DNA of 30,159 bases from an uncultured Oscillospiraceae bacterium. Lineage in GTDB: Bacteria > Bacillota > Clostridia > Oscillospirales > Oscillospiraceae. The notes beneath the pieces were generated by a model. The model was given only the letters and a program-made list of their open reading frames with translations, ran no database searches and was not told the DNA's origin. A program made the translations under genes and the position numbers. The DNA lies in assembly GCA_934670025.1 (NCBI GenBank), contig CAKUOS010000027.1:1-30159 (forward strand). The letters are read 5' to 3'. Shown piece by piece: positions 8,246 to 18,389 of this stretch. Each line of letters begins with the position of its first letter. Positions within the stretch are counted from its first letter, which is position 1.

Positions 8246-9717
8246 GCACGCGGGACGCTTCGCGCCGCAAAACGGCCAGCCAGGCCATCGTCGAGGGGCT
8301 CAGCCGCGACGGCGGATTGTATCTTCCGGAGGAAATTCCCCAGCTCACCATGGACGGGATCCGGGCGCTTGCGGCGCTTTCCTATCCGCAGCGCGCGGCG
8401 AAGCTCATGAAGCTGTATCTCGACGAATTTTCCGAGGCGGAGCTGCTCGGCTTCGCGGAAAAGGCCTACGGCCCAGAGAAATTCGACACGCCCGCGGCCG
8501 CGCCGCTCGTCAAAACGGAGGAGAATACCTTCGTGCAGGAGCTCTGGCACGGGCCGACGTGCGCGTTTAAGGATATGGCGCTGCAAATGCTGCCGTATCT
8601 GCTGACGGCGTCCCTGAAAAAAACAGGCGAAGAAAAGACGGTCTGCATCCTCGTGGCCACGTCCGGAGACACCGGCAAGGCCGCGCTCGAGGGCTTCCGC
8701 GACGTCGACCGCACGAAGATCCTCGTCTTCTATCCCGACGGCGGCGTTTCCGACATCCAGAAGCTCCAGATGGTCACGCAGGAGGGCAAAAACGTCGGCG
8801 TGTGCGCCGTGCGCGGCAACTTTGACGATGCGCAGTCGGGCGTCAAGCGTATCTTCTCCGACGCGCAGCTGCGCGGGGAGCTGGCTGCGCGCGGATATTT
8901 CCTCTCCTCGGCCAACTCCATCAACTGGGGCAGAGTCCTGCCGCAGATCGTGTATTACGTCTCGTCGTACTGTGATCTGCTGGCGCAGGGCGCGATCAAA
9001 GAAGGGGAGAAGATCAACGTCTGCGTGCCGACCGGCAATTTCGGCAACATCCTCGCGGGCTTTTACGCAAAGAACATGGGCGTGCCCGTCGCGAAGCTCA
9101 TCTGCGCGTCGAACGAAAATAACGTCCTGACGGACTTCATCTCCACCGGCACGTATGACCGCAACCGCCCGTTCTATCAGACGGCCTCGCCGTCGATGGA
9201 CATCCTCATCTCGTCGAACCTCGAACGGCTTTTGTCGCTGCTGTCGGGCTCGGACGCGGCCGTGCGCGGATATATGCAGAGCCTTGCCGGGACGGGGAAA
9301 TACACCGTTTCCGAGGATGTTTCCGCGGCCGTGCGGCAGAACTTCGCCTGCGGCTTCTGCACCGACGCGCGCGGCGCGGAAACCATCGCGCGGATGCTGC
9401 GTGAACACGACTATCTCATGGACACGCACACGGCGGTGGCCTATACCGTGCTGAACGATTACCGCGAAAAGACCGGCGACAGGACGCTGACCGTCGTCGA
9501 ATCGACTGCGAGCCCCTTTAAATTCTGCACGAGCGTCCTTTCCGCGCTCGGCGTGACGGAGCACAAAAAGGGGACGGAGGTCCTTGCGCAGCTCACCGCC
9601 GCGACCGGCCGCGCGGCGCCGCGGCCGCTGGCCTCGCTCGCGGGAAAGACGCCGCGCTTCTGCGAGGTCGAGGACAAGACCGCGATGGAGGCCGTCGTGC
9701 GGGAGTTTCTGCGCTGA
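8233..9717 (+). CDS. thrC: Threonine synthase
   Basis: The 494-residue PLP enzyme converts O-phosphohomoserine to threonine. Its N-terminal segment MYYVSTRDAS with DGGLYLPE is typical of the longer threonine synthase class. The PLP-binding lysine is Lys113 in GPTCAFKDMALQ. ATSGDTGKAALEGF binds the cofactor phosphate, and VPTGNFGNILAG follows as in the family. The ATG at 8233 has GGGGG about 10 bases upstream; the open frame runs back to 8167 but that part lies inside the dipeptidase gene. Its stop overlaps the next start (TGATG). No other thr genes are nearby. Confidence 0.94.
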   Translation: MYYVSTRDASRRKTASQAIVEGLSRDGGLYLPEEIPQLTMDGIRALAALSYPQRAAKLMKLYLDEFSEAELLGFAEKAYGPEKFDTPAAAPLVKTEENTFVQELWHGPTCAFKDMALQMLPYLLTASLKKTGEEKTVCILVATSGDTGKAALEGFRDVDRTKILVFYPDGGVSDIQKLQMVTQEGKNVGVCAVRGNFDDAQSGVKRIFSDAQLRGELAARGYFLSSANSINWGRVLPQIVYYVSSYCDLLAQGAIKEGEKINVCVPTGNFGNILAGFYAKNMGVPVAKLICASNENNVLTDFISTGTYDRNRPFYQTASPSMDILISSNLERLLSLLSGSDAAVRGYMQSLAGTGKYTVSEDVSAAVRQNFACGFCTDARGAETIARMLREHDYLMDTHTAVAYTVLNDYREKTGDRTLTVVESTASPFKFCTSVLSALGVTEHKKGTEVLAQLTAATGRAAPRPLASLAGKTPRFCEVEDKTAMEAVVREFLR

Positions 9718-10406
9718 TGGCCCTGTACGCGATCGGAGATCTGCACCTGTCGCTCGGCCCGGCGGATAAGCCGATGGACGTGTTCGGCGGCCGGTGGGAG
9801 GGCTATGTCGACAAGCTGCGGGAAAATCTGCGCGTCATCGGCCCGGAGGATACGACGGTGCTGCTGGGCGATCTCAGCTGGGCGATGAGTCTGGACGATG
9901 CGGCGGAGGATTTTTCCTTCATGAACGCCATCCCCGGCTGCAAGATCATCCTCAAGGGCAACCACGACTACTGGTGGACGACAAAAAAGGCGTTCGACCG
10001 GTTCTGCGGGGCGCACGGCTTTGAAAACTTCCACGTGCTCAACAACAGCTGCTTCTTTTACAGCGATATCGCCGTCTGCGGCACGCGCGGCTGGTTTTAC
10101 GATCCGCATAAGGCCGGCACGCACGACGAGAAGATCTTCCTGCGCGAGCTCGGGCGGCTGGAGCGTTCGCTGCAATTGGCCGGCAGCGCGGAAAAATACT
10201 GCTTTCTGCACTATCCGCCGCGCTACCGCGGCTACTGTTGCGAGGAGATCCTGGACCTGTTTGCAAAATACGGCGTGACGCGCTGCTACTACGGCCACCT
10301 GCACGCCGAGTCCATCCGTCTGGCGCTGGAGGAGGAATACCGGGGCGTGCAGTACCGGCTTTTGTCGGCCGATCACGTCGATTTCCGCCCGCAGCGCATC
10401 GGATAG
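9717..10406 (+). CDS. Calcineurin-like metallophosphoesterase
   Basis: This 229-residue protein has the full dinuclear metallophosphoesterase pattern: Asp8 and His10 in GDLHLS, Asp52 in GDLSWA, Asn82-His83 in GNHDYWW, His165 in FLHYPP and His194/His196 in GHLH. No signal peptide or membrane segment is seen, so it should act in the cytoplasm. Substrate cannot be read from sequence; nucleotides, phosphoproteins or other phosphodiesters are possible. It is the last gene of the overlapping lepB-to-phosphoesterase run. I see no strong terminator after it, so some transcription may continue into tig. Confidence 0.88.
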   Translation: MALYAIGDLHLSLGPADKPMDVFGGRWEGYVDKLRENLRVIGPEDTTVLLGDLSWAMSLDDAAEDFSFMNAIPGCKIILKGNHDYWWTTKKAFDRFCGAHGFENFHVLNNSCFFYSDIAVCGTRGWFYDPHKAGTHDEKIFLRELGRLERSLQLAGSAEKYCFLHYPPRYRGYCCEEILDLFAKYGVTRCYYGHLHAESIRLALEEEYRGVQYRLLSADHVDFRPQRIG

Positions 10407-10458
10407 GCGGAAAGATTTTGAATTTTTTCTGAATTCCCCGAAAATCCTGAAAAAACAG

Positions 10459-10487
10459 TGGATTTCTGGACAGAAGTCTGGTAGAAT
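10459..10487 (+). promoter_or_regulatory. Candidate promoter for tig
   Basis: TGGATT (10459-10464), a 17-base spacer and TAGAAT (10482-10487), with an extended -10 TG at 10479-10480. It lies 75 bases upstream of the trigger factor start. Confidence 0.5.
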
Positions 10488-10562
10488 AGAGCGGATTCAA
10501 ATGAGAATGGTGAATACCGGCTTTTTATGACGAGCCGCACCGCATAGGAGGAAGAAACCACA

Positions 10563-11876
10563 ATGAACGTCAAAAACGTAGAAAAAGAAAACGGCGTCGC
10601 AAAAGTTACCGTCGAGATCGCAAAGGACGAGTTCCAGACCGCGCTGGACAAGGCGTATGCCAAGGTCCGCAAGGACATCATGATCCCCGGCTTCCGCAAG
10701 GGCAAGGCCCCGCGCAAGTTCGTCGAAAAGATGTACGGCGCACAGGTCTTCTATGAAGACGCCGTCAACGAGATCTTCCCGGAGATTTATAAAGAAGCCA
10801 TCGAGGCGCAGGACTTCAAGGCCGTCGGCCAGCCCTCCGTCGCCGATATGCAGACTCCCGAAGACGGCAGCGTTGTGCTCGTCGTCTCCACCGAGCTCTA
10901 TCCCGAGGTCACGCTCGGCGAATACAAGGGCATCGAGGTCGGCAAAAAGGCCGTCGCCGTCACCGACGACGAGGTTGCCGCCGAGCTTGGCCGTATGCAG
11001 GACCGCGCTGCGCGCATCGAGACCGTCGAGCGTGAGGCACAGATGGGCGACACCGTCGTGCTCGACTTCGACGGCTATGTGGACGGCAAGCAGTTCCAGG
11101 GCGGCAAGGCCGAGGGCTATACGCTGACGCTCGGCTCCGGCGCGTTCATCCCCGGCTTCGAGGATCAGCTCGCGGGCCTCAAGGCCGGCGACGAAAAGGA
11201 CGTTGCGGTCAAGTTCCCCGAGAACTACACCAAGGAGCTGGCCGGCAAGGACGCCACCTTCAAGTGCAAGATCCACGAGGTCAAGGAAACGATCAAGCCC
11301 GAGCTCGACGACGAGTTTGCCAAGGACGTGTCCGAATATGACACGCTGGACGCCCTCAAGGACAGCATCCGCGCCGATCTGACCGCCAAGCGTCAGGAAT
11401 CCGTCGACCGCGAGTTTGAAAACGACGCCGTTCTCGCCGCGGGCAAGAACATGACCTGCGACATTCCCGCCTGCATGATCGACGAGCAGGCCGACCGCCA
11501 GCTCGAGCAGTTCGCATATCAGCTCCAGGCTCAGGGCATGAAGTTTGAAGACTACATGAAGATGGTCGGCGGCGACGTCAAGTCCATGCGCGATACCATG
11601 CGCCCGATGGCCGAGCAGACCGTCCGCACCAACATCCTCCTGAGCGAGATCGCCAGGCAGGAGAACATCGAAGTCTCCGACGAGGAGATCGAAGAAGAAC
11701 TGAAGAAGATGGCCGAGCAGTATAAGATGGAGCTCGACAAGGTCAAGGCCGCCGTCGATATGGACACCGTCAAGTCCGACCTCAAGGGCCGCAAGGCTGT
11801 GAAGCTCATCGTCGACAACGCCAGGGCCGTTGAGAAGACCGAAGAGAAGACGGAAGAGGCAAAGACCGAGGAATAA
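10563..11876 (+). CDS. tig: Trigger factor, ribosome-bound chaperone and prolyl isomerase
   Basis: The 437-residue chaperone binds the ribosome exit tunnel and shields nascent chains. The ribosome-docking signature GFRKGKAP is at residues 43-50. A FKBP-type prolyl isomerase domain follows (about 160-245, including GDTVVLDFDGYVDG and GSGAFIPGFEDQL). A long helical C-terminal domain forms the substrate cradle. The C-terminal tail is Lys/Glu-rich. AGGAGGA lies 9 bases upstream of the ATG. Length is normal (E. coli about 432). It heads tig-clpP-clpX, a common bacterial arrangement. Confidence 0.96.
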   Translation: MNVKNVEKENGVAKVTVEIAKDEFQTALDKAYAKVRKDIMIPGFRKGKAPRKFVEKMYGAQVFYEDAVNEIFPEIYKEAIEAQDFKAVGQPSVADMQTPEDGSVVLVVSTELYPEVTLGEYKGIEVGKKAVAVTDDEVAAELGRMQDRAARIETVEREAQMGDTVVLDFDGYVDGKQFQGGKAEGYTLTLGSGAFIPGFEDQLAGLKAGDEKDVAVKFPENYTKELAGKDATFKCKIHEVKETIKPELDDEFAKDVSEYDTLDALKDSIRADLTAKRQESVDREFENDAVLAAGKNMTCDIPACMIDEQADRQLEQFAYQLQAQGMKFEDYMKMVGGDVKSMRDTMRPMAEQTVRTNILLSEIARQENIEVSDEEIEEELKKMAEQYKMELDKVKAAVDMDTVKSDLKGRKAVKLIVDNARAVEKTEEKTEEAKTEE

Positions 11877-11938
11877 TTCTCCACGGGTGCGGGTAGAATC
11901 CTATGGCTTTACACAAGCAGCTGAAAGGAGACACTACT

Positions 11939-12523
11939 ATGAGTTTGGTTCCGTATGTTGTTGAGCAGACCAGCCGCGGCGAGCGTTCGTATGACATTTT
12001 CTCGCGGCTGCTCAACGACCGTATCATCATCCTGTCCGAAGAGGTCAACAGCACCACCGCGTCGCTCATCGTGGCGCAGCTTCTGTACCTCGAAGCGCAG
12101 GATCCCGACAAGGATATCCAGTTTTACATCAATTCCCCCGGCGGCAGCGTGACCGACGGCATGGCCATCTACGACACCATGCAGTTCATCAAGTGCGACG
12201 TGTCGACCATCTGTGTCGGCATGGCCGCGTCGATGGGCGCGTTCCTCCTGTCCTCGGGCACGAAGGGCAAGCGCCTTGCGCTGCCGAACGCGGAGATCAT
12301 GATCCACCAGCCCTCGGGCGGCACACAGGGTCAGACGACGGATATGCAGATCCAGGTCGAGCGGATGCTCAAGATCAAGCAGCAGCTCAATTCGATCCTT
12401 GCTGCCAACACCGGCAAGCCCATCGAGACGATCCGCGTCGACACCGAGCGCGACAACTTCATGACCGCCGAAGAGGCGCAGGCCTACGGCCTGGTCGACA
12501 AGGTCATCTACAAGAGACAATAA
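11939..12523 (+). CDS. clpP: ATP-dependent Clp protease proteolytic subunit
   Basis: The 194-residue serine protease forms the double-heptamer chamber fed by ClpX and possibly other Clp ATPases. The catalytic triad falls at standard numbering: Ser98 in GMAASMGAF, His123 in [10 protein letters not shown] and Asp172 in [25 protein letters not shown] is the family signature. The ATG at 11939 is chosen because AAAGGAG lies 8 bases upstream and the resulting N terminus ([11 protein letters not shown]) matches mature ClpP; the open frame starts 12 codons earlier. No pro-sequence is evident. Confidence 0.96.
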   Translation: MSLVPYVVEQTSRGERSYDIFSRLLNDRIIILSEEVNSTTASLIVAQLLYLEAQDPDKDIQFYINSPGGSVTDGMAIYDTMQFIKCDVSTICVGMAASMGAFLLSSGTKGKRLALPNAEIMIHQPSGGTQGQTTDMQIQVERMLKIKQQLNSILAANTGKPIETIRVDTERDNFMTAEEAQAYGLVDKVIYKRQ

Positions 12524-12545
12524 TCCCGGAAAGGAGGAGTCCGGC

Positions 12546-13811
<1,266 letters not shown>

Positions 13812-13823
13812 TACCAGCACAAA

Positions 13824-13858
13824 CAGGAAGGGAGCAGCCGCTCCCTTCCTGCGTATTT
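13824..13858 (+). terminator. Hairpin between clpX and lon
   Basis: CAGGAAGGGAG (13824-13834) and CTCCCTTCCTG (13841-13851) form a perfect 11-bp stem with a 6-base loop, followed by a modest TATTTT tail. It probably terminates partially, lowering read-through from clpX into lon, since no strong separate lon promoter is visible in the short gap. Confidence 0.7.
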
Positions 13859-13880
13859 TCTCCAGAAAGGAGACAACTTT

Positions 13881-16298
13881 ATGAGCGAATATAAGCCTTT
13901 AACCTGCCTGCCGGTGCTCGCGCTGCGCGGGCTCGTGGTGTTTCCGGGCAGCGTGACGCATTTTGACGTCGGCCGCGTTTCCTCGGCCCGCGCCGTGGAA
14001 GAGGCCATGCGCGCCGACCAGATGATCTTCCTCATCGCGCAGCGCGACGTGCAGTGCGAGAATCCGAAGAAGACGGATCTGTATTCCGTCGGCACCGTCG
14101 CCTATGTGCGGCAGATCCTGCGGCTGCCGGGCGACAATATGCGCATTCTGGTCGAGGGCAAATACCGCGCGCAGCTGACCGATCTCATCCACGCCGAGCC
14201 GTATCTGTTCGGCCGTGCGATGGAGCTTGACGAGCCGGGCTATAACGCGGCGCTGCCGCGCACGCAGGCGCTCGTGCGGCAGGCGCACCTGCTGTTTGAG
14301 CAGTTTATCGACCTTGCCGTCAAGTCCGGGCAGGAAAATCTGCTTCAGGGCTCGGCGACCGACGACGCAGGGCGTCTCGCGGACTTCATCGCGCAGAACG
14401 CGACGTTCGGCTATGAGGAAAAGCAGGCCATTCTCGAAACGCTGCCGCCCGTACAGCGGCTGCTGCGCTGCGTCCGCGCGATGGCGAAGGAGCTGGAGAT
14501 CCTGCGGCTCGAGGGCGAGATCAACGAGCAGGTCCAGCAGAACGTCAACCAGAACCAGCGCGATTATTATCTGCGTGAGCAGATGCACGTCATCCGCGAG
14601 GAGCTCGGCGAGGGCGACGACAACGACGCCGACGGCTACCGCCAGAAAATTCAGGCGCTGAAGCTGCCCGCCGCCACCGAGGAAAAGCTCCTGCGCGAGG
14701 TCTCGCGCTTCGCGCGCCAGCAGGCCGGCTCGGCCGAGGCTGCCGTGCTGCGCAATTATCTCGATACCATCCTCGATCTGCCGTGGAACACCGAGACGAA
14801 GGAGCGGCTGGACGTCAAGGCAGCCGGGAAGATCCTGGACGAGGATCATTTCGGACTCGAAGCCGTCAAAAAGCGCATTCTCGAGACGCTGGCCGTGCGC
14901 CAGCTGGCTCCGGAGCTGCCCGGGCAGATCCTCTGCCTCGTCGGCCCGCCGGGCGTCGGCAAAACGTCCATTGCCATCTCGATCGCGCGGGCGCTGAACC
15001 GCAATCTTGCGCGTTTGTCGCTTGGCGGCGTGCGCGATGAGGCCGAGATCCGCGGCCACCGCAAGACGTATATCGGCGCGATGCCCGGCCGCATCATGAC
15101 GGCCCTTATCCAGGCCAAGAGCAAAAACGCGCTGCTGCTGCTCGACGAGATCGACAAGCTCGGCAGCGATTACAAGGGTGATCCGTCGTCGGCGCTGCTC
15201 GAGGTGCTCGATGCGGCGCAGAATTCCTCGTTCCGCGACCATTATCTCGAGGTGCCGTTCGACCTGTCGCACTGTATGTTCATCACCACCGCCAACACGA
15301 CCGACACCATCCCGCGGGCGCTGCTTGACCGTATGGAGGTCATCGAGCTGGGCTCGTATACCGACGAGGAAAAGTTACAGATCGCGCGGCGGCATCTGCT
15401 GCCGAAGCAGCTGGAAAAGCACGGGCTCAAAAAGGCGCAGGTGCGCGTCTCGGACGACGCCATCCGCGAGATCATCGCGGGCTATACGCGCGAATCGGGC
15501 GTGCGCAATCTCGAACGGCAGCTGGCCGCGCTGTGCCGCAAGTGCGCGATGCGCTTCGTCTCCGACGAGCCGCCGAAGCGCGTAAACGTCACGGCCGGCA
15601 ATCTGGAGGATTTCATCGGCGTGCGCAGATTCCTGCCCGAGGCGCGCGCCGCGGCCGATGCGGTCGGCCTTGTGACGGGCCTCGCGTGGACCGCCGTCGG
15701 CGGCACGACGCTGGAGGTCGAGGTCAATGTGGTCGACGGTACCGGCAAGCTGGAGCTGACCGGCAATCTCGGCGACGTCATGAAGGAATCGGCCTTCGCC
15801 GCGATGAGCTACATCCGCTCGCGCGCGAAGGAGCTGGGCCTCGCCCCGGATTTCTACAAAACGAAGGACATCCACGTCCACTTCCCGGAGGGCGCCGTGC
15901 CGAAGGACGGCCCGTCCGCGGGCATCACGATCTGCACCGCGATCGTCTCCGCGCTCACCGGCCGCGCCGTTCGCCGCGACGTCGCCATGACGGGCGAGAT
16001 CTCCATCCGCGGGCGCGTGCTGCCGATCGGCGGCCTGAAGGAAAAGACGATGGCCGCGCTGCGCCACGGCGTGCATACCGTCATCATCCCGGCCGAAAAT
16101 GAAAAGGATCTGGCCGAGATCGACCAGACTGTGCGCCGCGCGCTGCAATTCATCACGGTCTCGTCGGCCGACCGCGTGCTCGAGGCCGCGCTCGTCCCCG
16201 CCGGGAGTCAGCCGCAGGAGACGGCTGCGCCGCAGGGTACGGACGTGCTCGCCATCCCGGCGCCGAAGACGCGCCGCAAGCCCGGCATCCGCCAGTGA
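13881..16298 (+). CDS. lon: ATP-dependent protease La (Lon)
   Basis: The 805-residue soluble protease degrades damaged and regulatory proteins. The N-terminal LON substrate-binding domain begins at [14 protein letters not shown]. The AAA+ module has Walker A GPPGVGKT (about 355-362) and Walker [11 protein letters not shown]. The C-terminal protease domain has nucleophile Ser679 in PKDGPSAG and catalytic Lys720 in GGLKEK. Length and order match LonA of Bacillus and E. coli, with no LonB-type transmembrane insertion. AAAGGAGA is 9 bases upstream of the ATG. The tail after residue 780 is low-complexity and basic. ysxC follows 8 bases later, a conserved lon-ysxC pairing. Confidence 0.96.
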   Translation: MSEYKPLTCLPVLALRGLVVFPGSVTHFDVGRVSSARAVEEAMRADQMIFLIAQRDVQCENPKKTDLYSVGTVAYVRQILRLPGDNMRILVEGKYRAQLTDLIHAEPYLFGRAMELDEPGYNAALPRTQALVRQAHLLFEQFIDLAVKSGQENLLQGSATDDAGRLADFIAQNATFGYEEKQAILETLPPVQRLLRCVRAMAKELEILRLEGEINEQVQQNVNQNQRDYYLREQMHVIREELGEGDDNDADGYRQKIQALKLPAATEEKLLREVSRFARQQAGSAEAAVLRNYLDTILDLPWNTETKERLDVKAAGKILDEDHFGLEAVKKRILETLAVRQLAPELPGQILCLVGPPGVGKTSIAISIARALNRNLARLSLGGVRDEAEIRGHRKTYIGAMPGRIMTALIQAKSKNALLLLDEIDKLGSDYKGDPSSALLEVLDAAQNSSFRDHYLEVPFDLSHCMFITTANTTDTIPRALLDRMEVIELGSYTDEEKLQIARRHLLPKQLEKHGLKKAQVRVSDDAIREIIAGYTRESGVRNLERQLAALCRKCAMRFVSDEPPKRVNVTAGNLEDFIGVRRFLPEARAAADAVGLVTGLAWTAVGGTTLEVEVNVVDGTGKLELTGNLGDVMKESAFAAMSYIRSRAKELGLAPDFYKTKDIHVHFPEGAVPKDGPSAGITICTAIVSALTGRAVRRDVAMTGEISIRGRVLPIGGLKEKTMAALRHGVHTVIIPAENEKDLAEIDQTVRRALQFITVSSADRVLEAALVPAGSQPQETAAPQGTDVLAIPAPKTRRKPGIRQ

Positions 16299-16306
16299 GG
16301 TGACGT

Positions 16307-16900
16307 ATGAATCTGCACAACGCGGAATTTGTCCGCTCCATCGCCGCCGTCGCCGACTGCCCGAAGGACGGTCTGCCGCAGATCGCGTTCGCAGGCAAGT
16401 CCAACGTCGGCAAATCGTCGGTCATCAACAAGCTCCTGCTGCGCAAAAACTTTGCCCGCGTCGGCGAAGCGCCCGGCAAGACCGTCCACATCAACTTTTT
16501 CCGCATCGATGAGAAGATGTACCTCGTCGACCTGCCGGGCTACGGCTACGCCAAAGTCTCGCAGAAGGAAAAAGAGCGCTGGGGCCGGCTCATGGAGGCG
16601 TATTTCGCCGCACCGGACACGCTGAGCTTTGGTGTCATGATCGTCGACGCGCGTCACGCGCCGTCGGCCAACGACGTCGTCATGGCGAATTACTTTTTGC
16701 AGTCCGGCAAGCCCTTCGCCGTCGTGGCGAACAAGCTCGACAAGCTCAAAAAGAGCGAGATCGAGCCGAATCTTGCCCGCATCCGCGAGGTTTTGGGCCT
16801 TCCGGAGGCGGTGCGGCTCATCCCGTTTTCCGCGGAAAAGGGCACCGGCCGCGACGAACTTTTGCAGGTCGTCCTGCGCGCAGCCGGGGAACCGGTATAA
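16307..16900 (+). CDS. ysxC: Ribosome biogenesis GTPase YsxC/EngB
   Basis: This 197-residue TrmE-Era-family GTPase is needed for late 50S assembly. G1 is GKSNVGKS (30-37), G2 includes Thr59 in PGKTVHINF, G3 is DLPGYGYA (75-82), G4 is NKLD (142-145) and a G5-like FSAEKG follows. GAGGTG lies just before the ATG. It follows lon directly as in Bacillus and is closed by a very strong terminator. Confidence 0.95.
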   Translation: MNLHNAEFVRSIAAVADCPKDGLPQIAFAGKSNVGKSSVINKLLLRKNFARVGEAPGKTVHINFFRIDEKMYLVDLPGYGYAKVSQKEKERWGRLMEAYFAAPDTLSFGVMIVDARHAPSANDVVMANYFLQSGKPFAVVANKLDKLKKSEIEPNLARIREVLGLPEAVRLIPFSAEKGTGRDELLQVVLRAAGEPV

Positions 16901-16908
16901 AAACGAAA

Positions 16909-16949
16909 CAGGCAGATGCAGCCGCCCGGCTGCATCTGCCTGCTTTTTT
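16909..16949 (+). terminator. Strong intrinsic terminator after ysxC
   Basis: Fifteen perfect base pairs (16909-16923 with 16928-16942) around a 4-base loop, followed by T6 at 16944-16949. It also separates the plus-strand proteostasis block from the convergent M23 gene. Confidence 0.93.
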
Positions 16950-16961
16950 GCGGGAAGAACG

Positions 16962-17675
16962 TTATCCGATGAATTCCGTGGGGTCGATGGATGTGCCGTC
17001 CGCATAGACTGCGAAATGCAGGTGCGGCTCTTCGGCGATCTCAAGCAGCGCCGTCGTGCCGACGGAGCCGATCGTCTGCCCGGCCTCGACCGTATCGCCG
17101 GCCGAGACGGCGGGCATGGCCGCGAGGTTGGAATACTGCGAGACGCGCTCGTCCGGGTGGGTGATGACGACGGTCGTGCCGAGATATTCATCGTCGTACA
17201 CCGCCGTGACCGTTCCCGCGCCCGCAGCCAGCACCGGCGTGCCCGCCGCGGCGGCAAGATCGATGCCCGCGTGCGTGCGCCAGTCCTGCGTCGTGGCGTT
17301 ATAGACCAGCGCGTCGACGGAATACGGTGCGAGCGTCGGCCCGGAGACGGGCCACGTGCGCACGGCCTGCGCCTTTTCACGCACGGCGTCCTCCGACATG
17401 GCCGCAGCCGGTGCGGAGTCGTCCGTTTCCGCCGCGGCCGGCGCGGGCTTGTCCTCCGGAACGGTCTTGTTCGGCCGCGCCGGGTCTTCCGCGCTCTGCG
17501 CGACGGACAGCGTTGCTTCGTTCATGGAACGCTTCTCGGAAACTGCATGGGATACGAACAGATAGCCCGAAATTCCTACTGCGCACACGCACAGGAACAG
17601 GACTATGTAGTAGCCCTTTTCCGCGAAGAAGTTCCGGACCCGCTTGAAATTCGGGTGGTTTTCGTTGTTTTGCAT
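16962..17675 (-). CDS. SpoIIQ-like membrane-anchored M23 (LytM) domain protein
   Basis: The 237-residue protein has one N-terminal transmembrane helix (about 23-44), an Ala/Pro/Glu-rich linker and a C-terminal LytM domain. The zinc ligands His135 and Asp139 (THAGIDL) and His218/His220 (HLHF) are retained. The segment before the first ligand (VYNATTQDWRTH) and overall layout match clostridial SpoIIQ, the forespore protein that forms the channel with SpoIIIAH. At the usual position of the catalytic His the sequence reads QYSNLAAM, so hydrolase activity may be absent. The ATG at 17675 is chosen: GGAGG is 8 bases upstream, and that GGAGG overlaps an alternative GTG at 17684. A generic M23 endopeptidase is the main alternative. 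Confidence 0.82.
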   Translation of the reverse strand: MQNNENHPNFKRVRNFFAEKGYYIVLFLCVCAVGISGYLFVSHAVSEKRSMNEATLSVAQSAEDPARPNKTVPEDKPAPAAAETDDSAPAAAMSEDAVREKAQAVRTWPVSGPTLAPYSVDALVYNATTQDWRTHAGIDLAAAAGTPVLAAGAGTVTAVYDDEYLGTTVVITHPDERVSQYSNLAAMPAVSAGDTVEAGQTIGSVGTTALLEIAEEPHLHFAVYADGTSIDPTEFIG

Positions 17676-17683
17676 ATTTTGCA

Positions 17684-17716
17684 CCTCCGAGGCTAGTATG
17701 GGCCGGCTTTCGGAGG
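17684..17716 (-). promoter_or_regulatory. Inverted repeat enclosing the ribosome site of the SpoIIQ-like gene
   Basis: On the minus strand CCTCCGA (17710-17716) and TCGGAGG (17684-17690) are perfect 7-bp inverted repeats. The 3' arm is the Shine-Dalgarno sequence of the gene starting at 17675. If folded in RNA it would hide the ribosome site. Confidence 0.45.
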
Positions 17717-17728
17717 CTTAAACAGGTT

Positions 17729-18154
17729 TCAGGAAAAATCTTCACCGGTTTTTGCGATCCCGGCTTCGAGATAATACTTGAGAATGCGGCTGCGCGTGAC
17801 GATGCCGATGAAATCGCCCTTGTCGTCGACGACGGGGACGAAGTTCTGGTCGGCGGCGACGGTGATGAGATCCTCGATGCGCGTGTCGACGCGCACGGGC
17901 TGCACCGAGCGGCGATGCTCGATCTCGTCGATGGAATGCTCCTCCGTCTGGCGCATATCCATCATGCACAGACGCTTGCACGTCCACAAAAGGTCGCCCT
18001 CGGTGATGACACCGCAGTATTTTCCGTTTTTATCGAGCACCGGCAGCGCCGCAAACCCCGAATGCTCCATCCGTTCCATCGCCTGGCGCAGCGTATCGCC
18101 GCTGTCGATATAGGCGCACATCGCCTTCGGCGTCAGAAAAAAGAGTATGTTCAT
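17729..18154 (-). CDS. CBS-domain pair protein
   Basis: This 141-residue protein consists almost entirely of two CBS domains (about residues 10-63 and 80-137), which usually bind adenine nucleotides and regulate partners. The first ends in VLDKNGKYCGVITEGDLL and the second in VVDDKGDFIGIVTRSRIL, the standard CBS strand-helix signature. There is no catalytic or membrane domain. AGGAGGAGGG precedes the ATG at 18154; the open frame starts nine codons earlier without a better site. It lies upstream of the SpoIIQ-like gene on the same strand with a 53-base gap. It resembles AcuB/YrpB-type stand-alone CBS proteins; target unknown. Confidence 0.85.
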   Translation of the reverse strand: MNILFFLTPKAMCAYIDSGDTLRQAMERMEHSGFAALPVLDKNGKYCGVITEGDLLWTCKRLCMMDMRQTEEHSIDEIEHRRSVQPVRVDTRIEDLITVAADQNFVPVVDDKGDFIGIVTRSRILKYYLEAGIAKTGEDFS

Positions 18155-18181
18155 ATGCAGGATGTCCCTCCTCCTGTGCAT

Positions 18182-18190
18182 ATCCTATCA
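18182..18190 (-). promoter_or_regulatory. Possible extended -10 promoter for the CBS gene
   Basis: Minus strand TGATAGGAT ahead of the CBS gene resembles an extended -10. No good -35 is found 17 bases further, so this is tentative. Confidence 0.3.
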
Positions 18191-18266
18191 CAGATGACCG
18201 CCGAGGGCGTGACGATTTTGTAAATTACGCATATGCGGGAAAATTCCGGGTGCGATACGGTTTTTC

Positions 18267-18295
18267 TTGCTTTTTTTACAAGACTGAATTATTCT
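18267..18295 (+). promoter_or_regulatory. Candidate promoter for feoAB
   Basis: TTGCTT (18267-18272), 17-base spacer, TATTCT (18290-18295). The -10 region contains the small palindrome GAATTATTC, which could be part of a metal-regulator site. Transcription should begin near 18302, so the RNA would start at the base of the leader hairpin. Confidence 0.5.
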
Positions 18296-18303
18296 AAATA
18301 TGA

Positions 18304-18360
18304 GGCCTGCGCGGGTACATCCGCGCAGGCCGGTAAAAACACTCCGGCATAGTGTTTTTT
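18304..18360 (+). promoter_or_regulatory. Structured feoAB leader with hairpin and terminator
   Basis: GGCCTGCGCGG (18304-18314) pairs with CCGCGCAGGCC (18321-18331), an 11-bp stem. Immediately after, AAAAACACT (18335-18343) pairs with AGTGTTTTT (18351-18359), a terminator-like hairpin with T run. A third pairing, GCCGG (18329-18333) with CCGGC (18344-18348), would exclude both. This is the layout of an attenuator: first hairpin formed gives termination, first hairpin open allows the alternative. The ligand or signal is unknown. Confidence 0.55.
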
Positions 18361-18389
18361 CGAAAACAGGAGAAGGGAAACAATTCAAT

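Noticed and set aside
18300..18389. Longer FeoA starting at 18300
   Set aside because: The added codons are the leader hairpins, and FeoA normally begins near MTLDEL; a good ribosome site precedes 18390.
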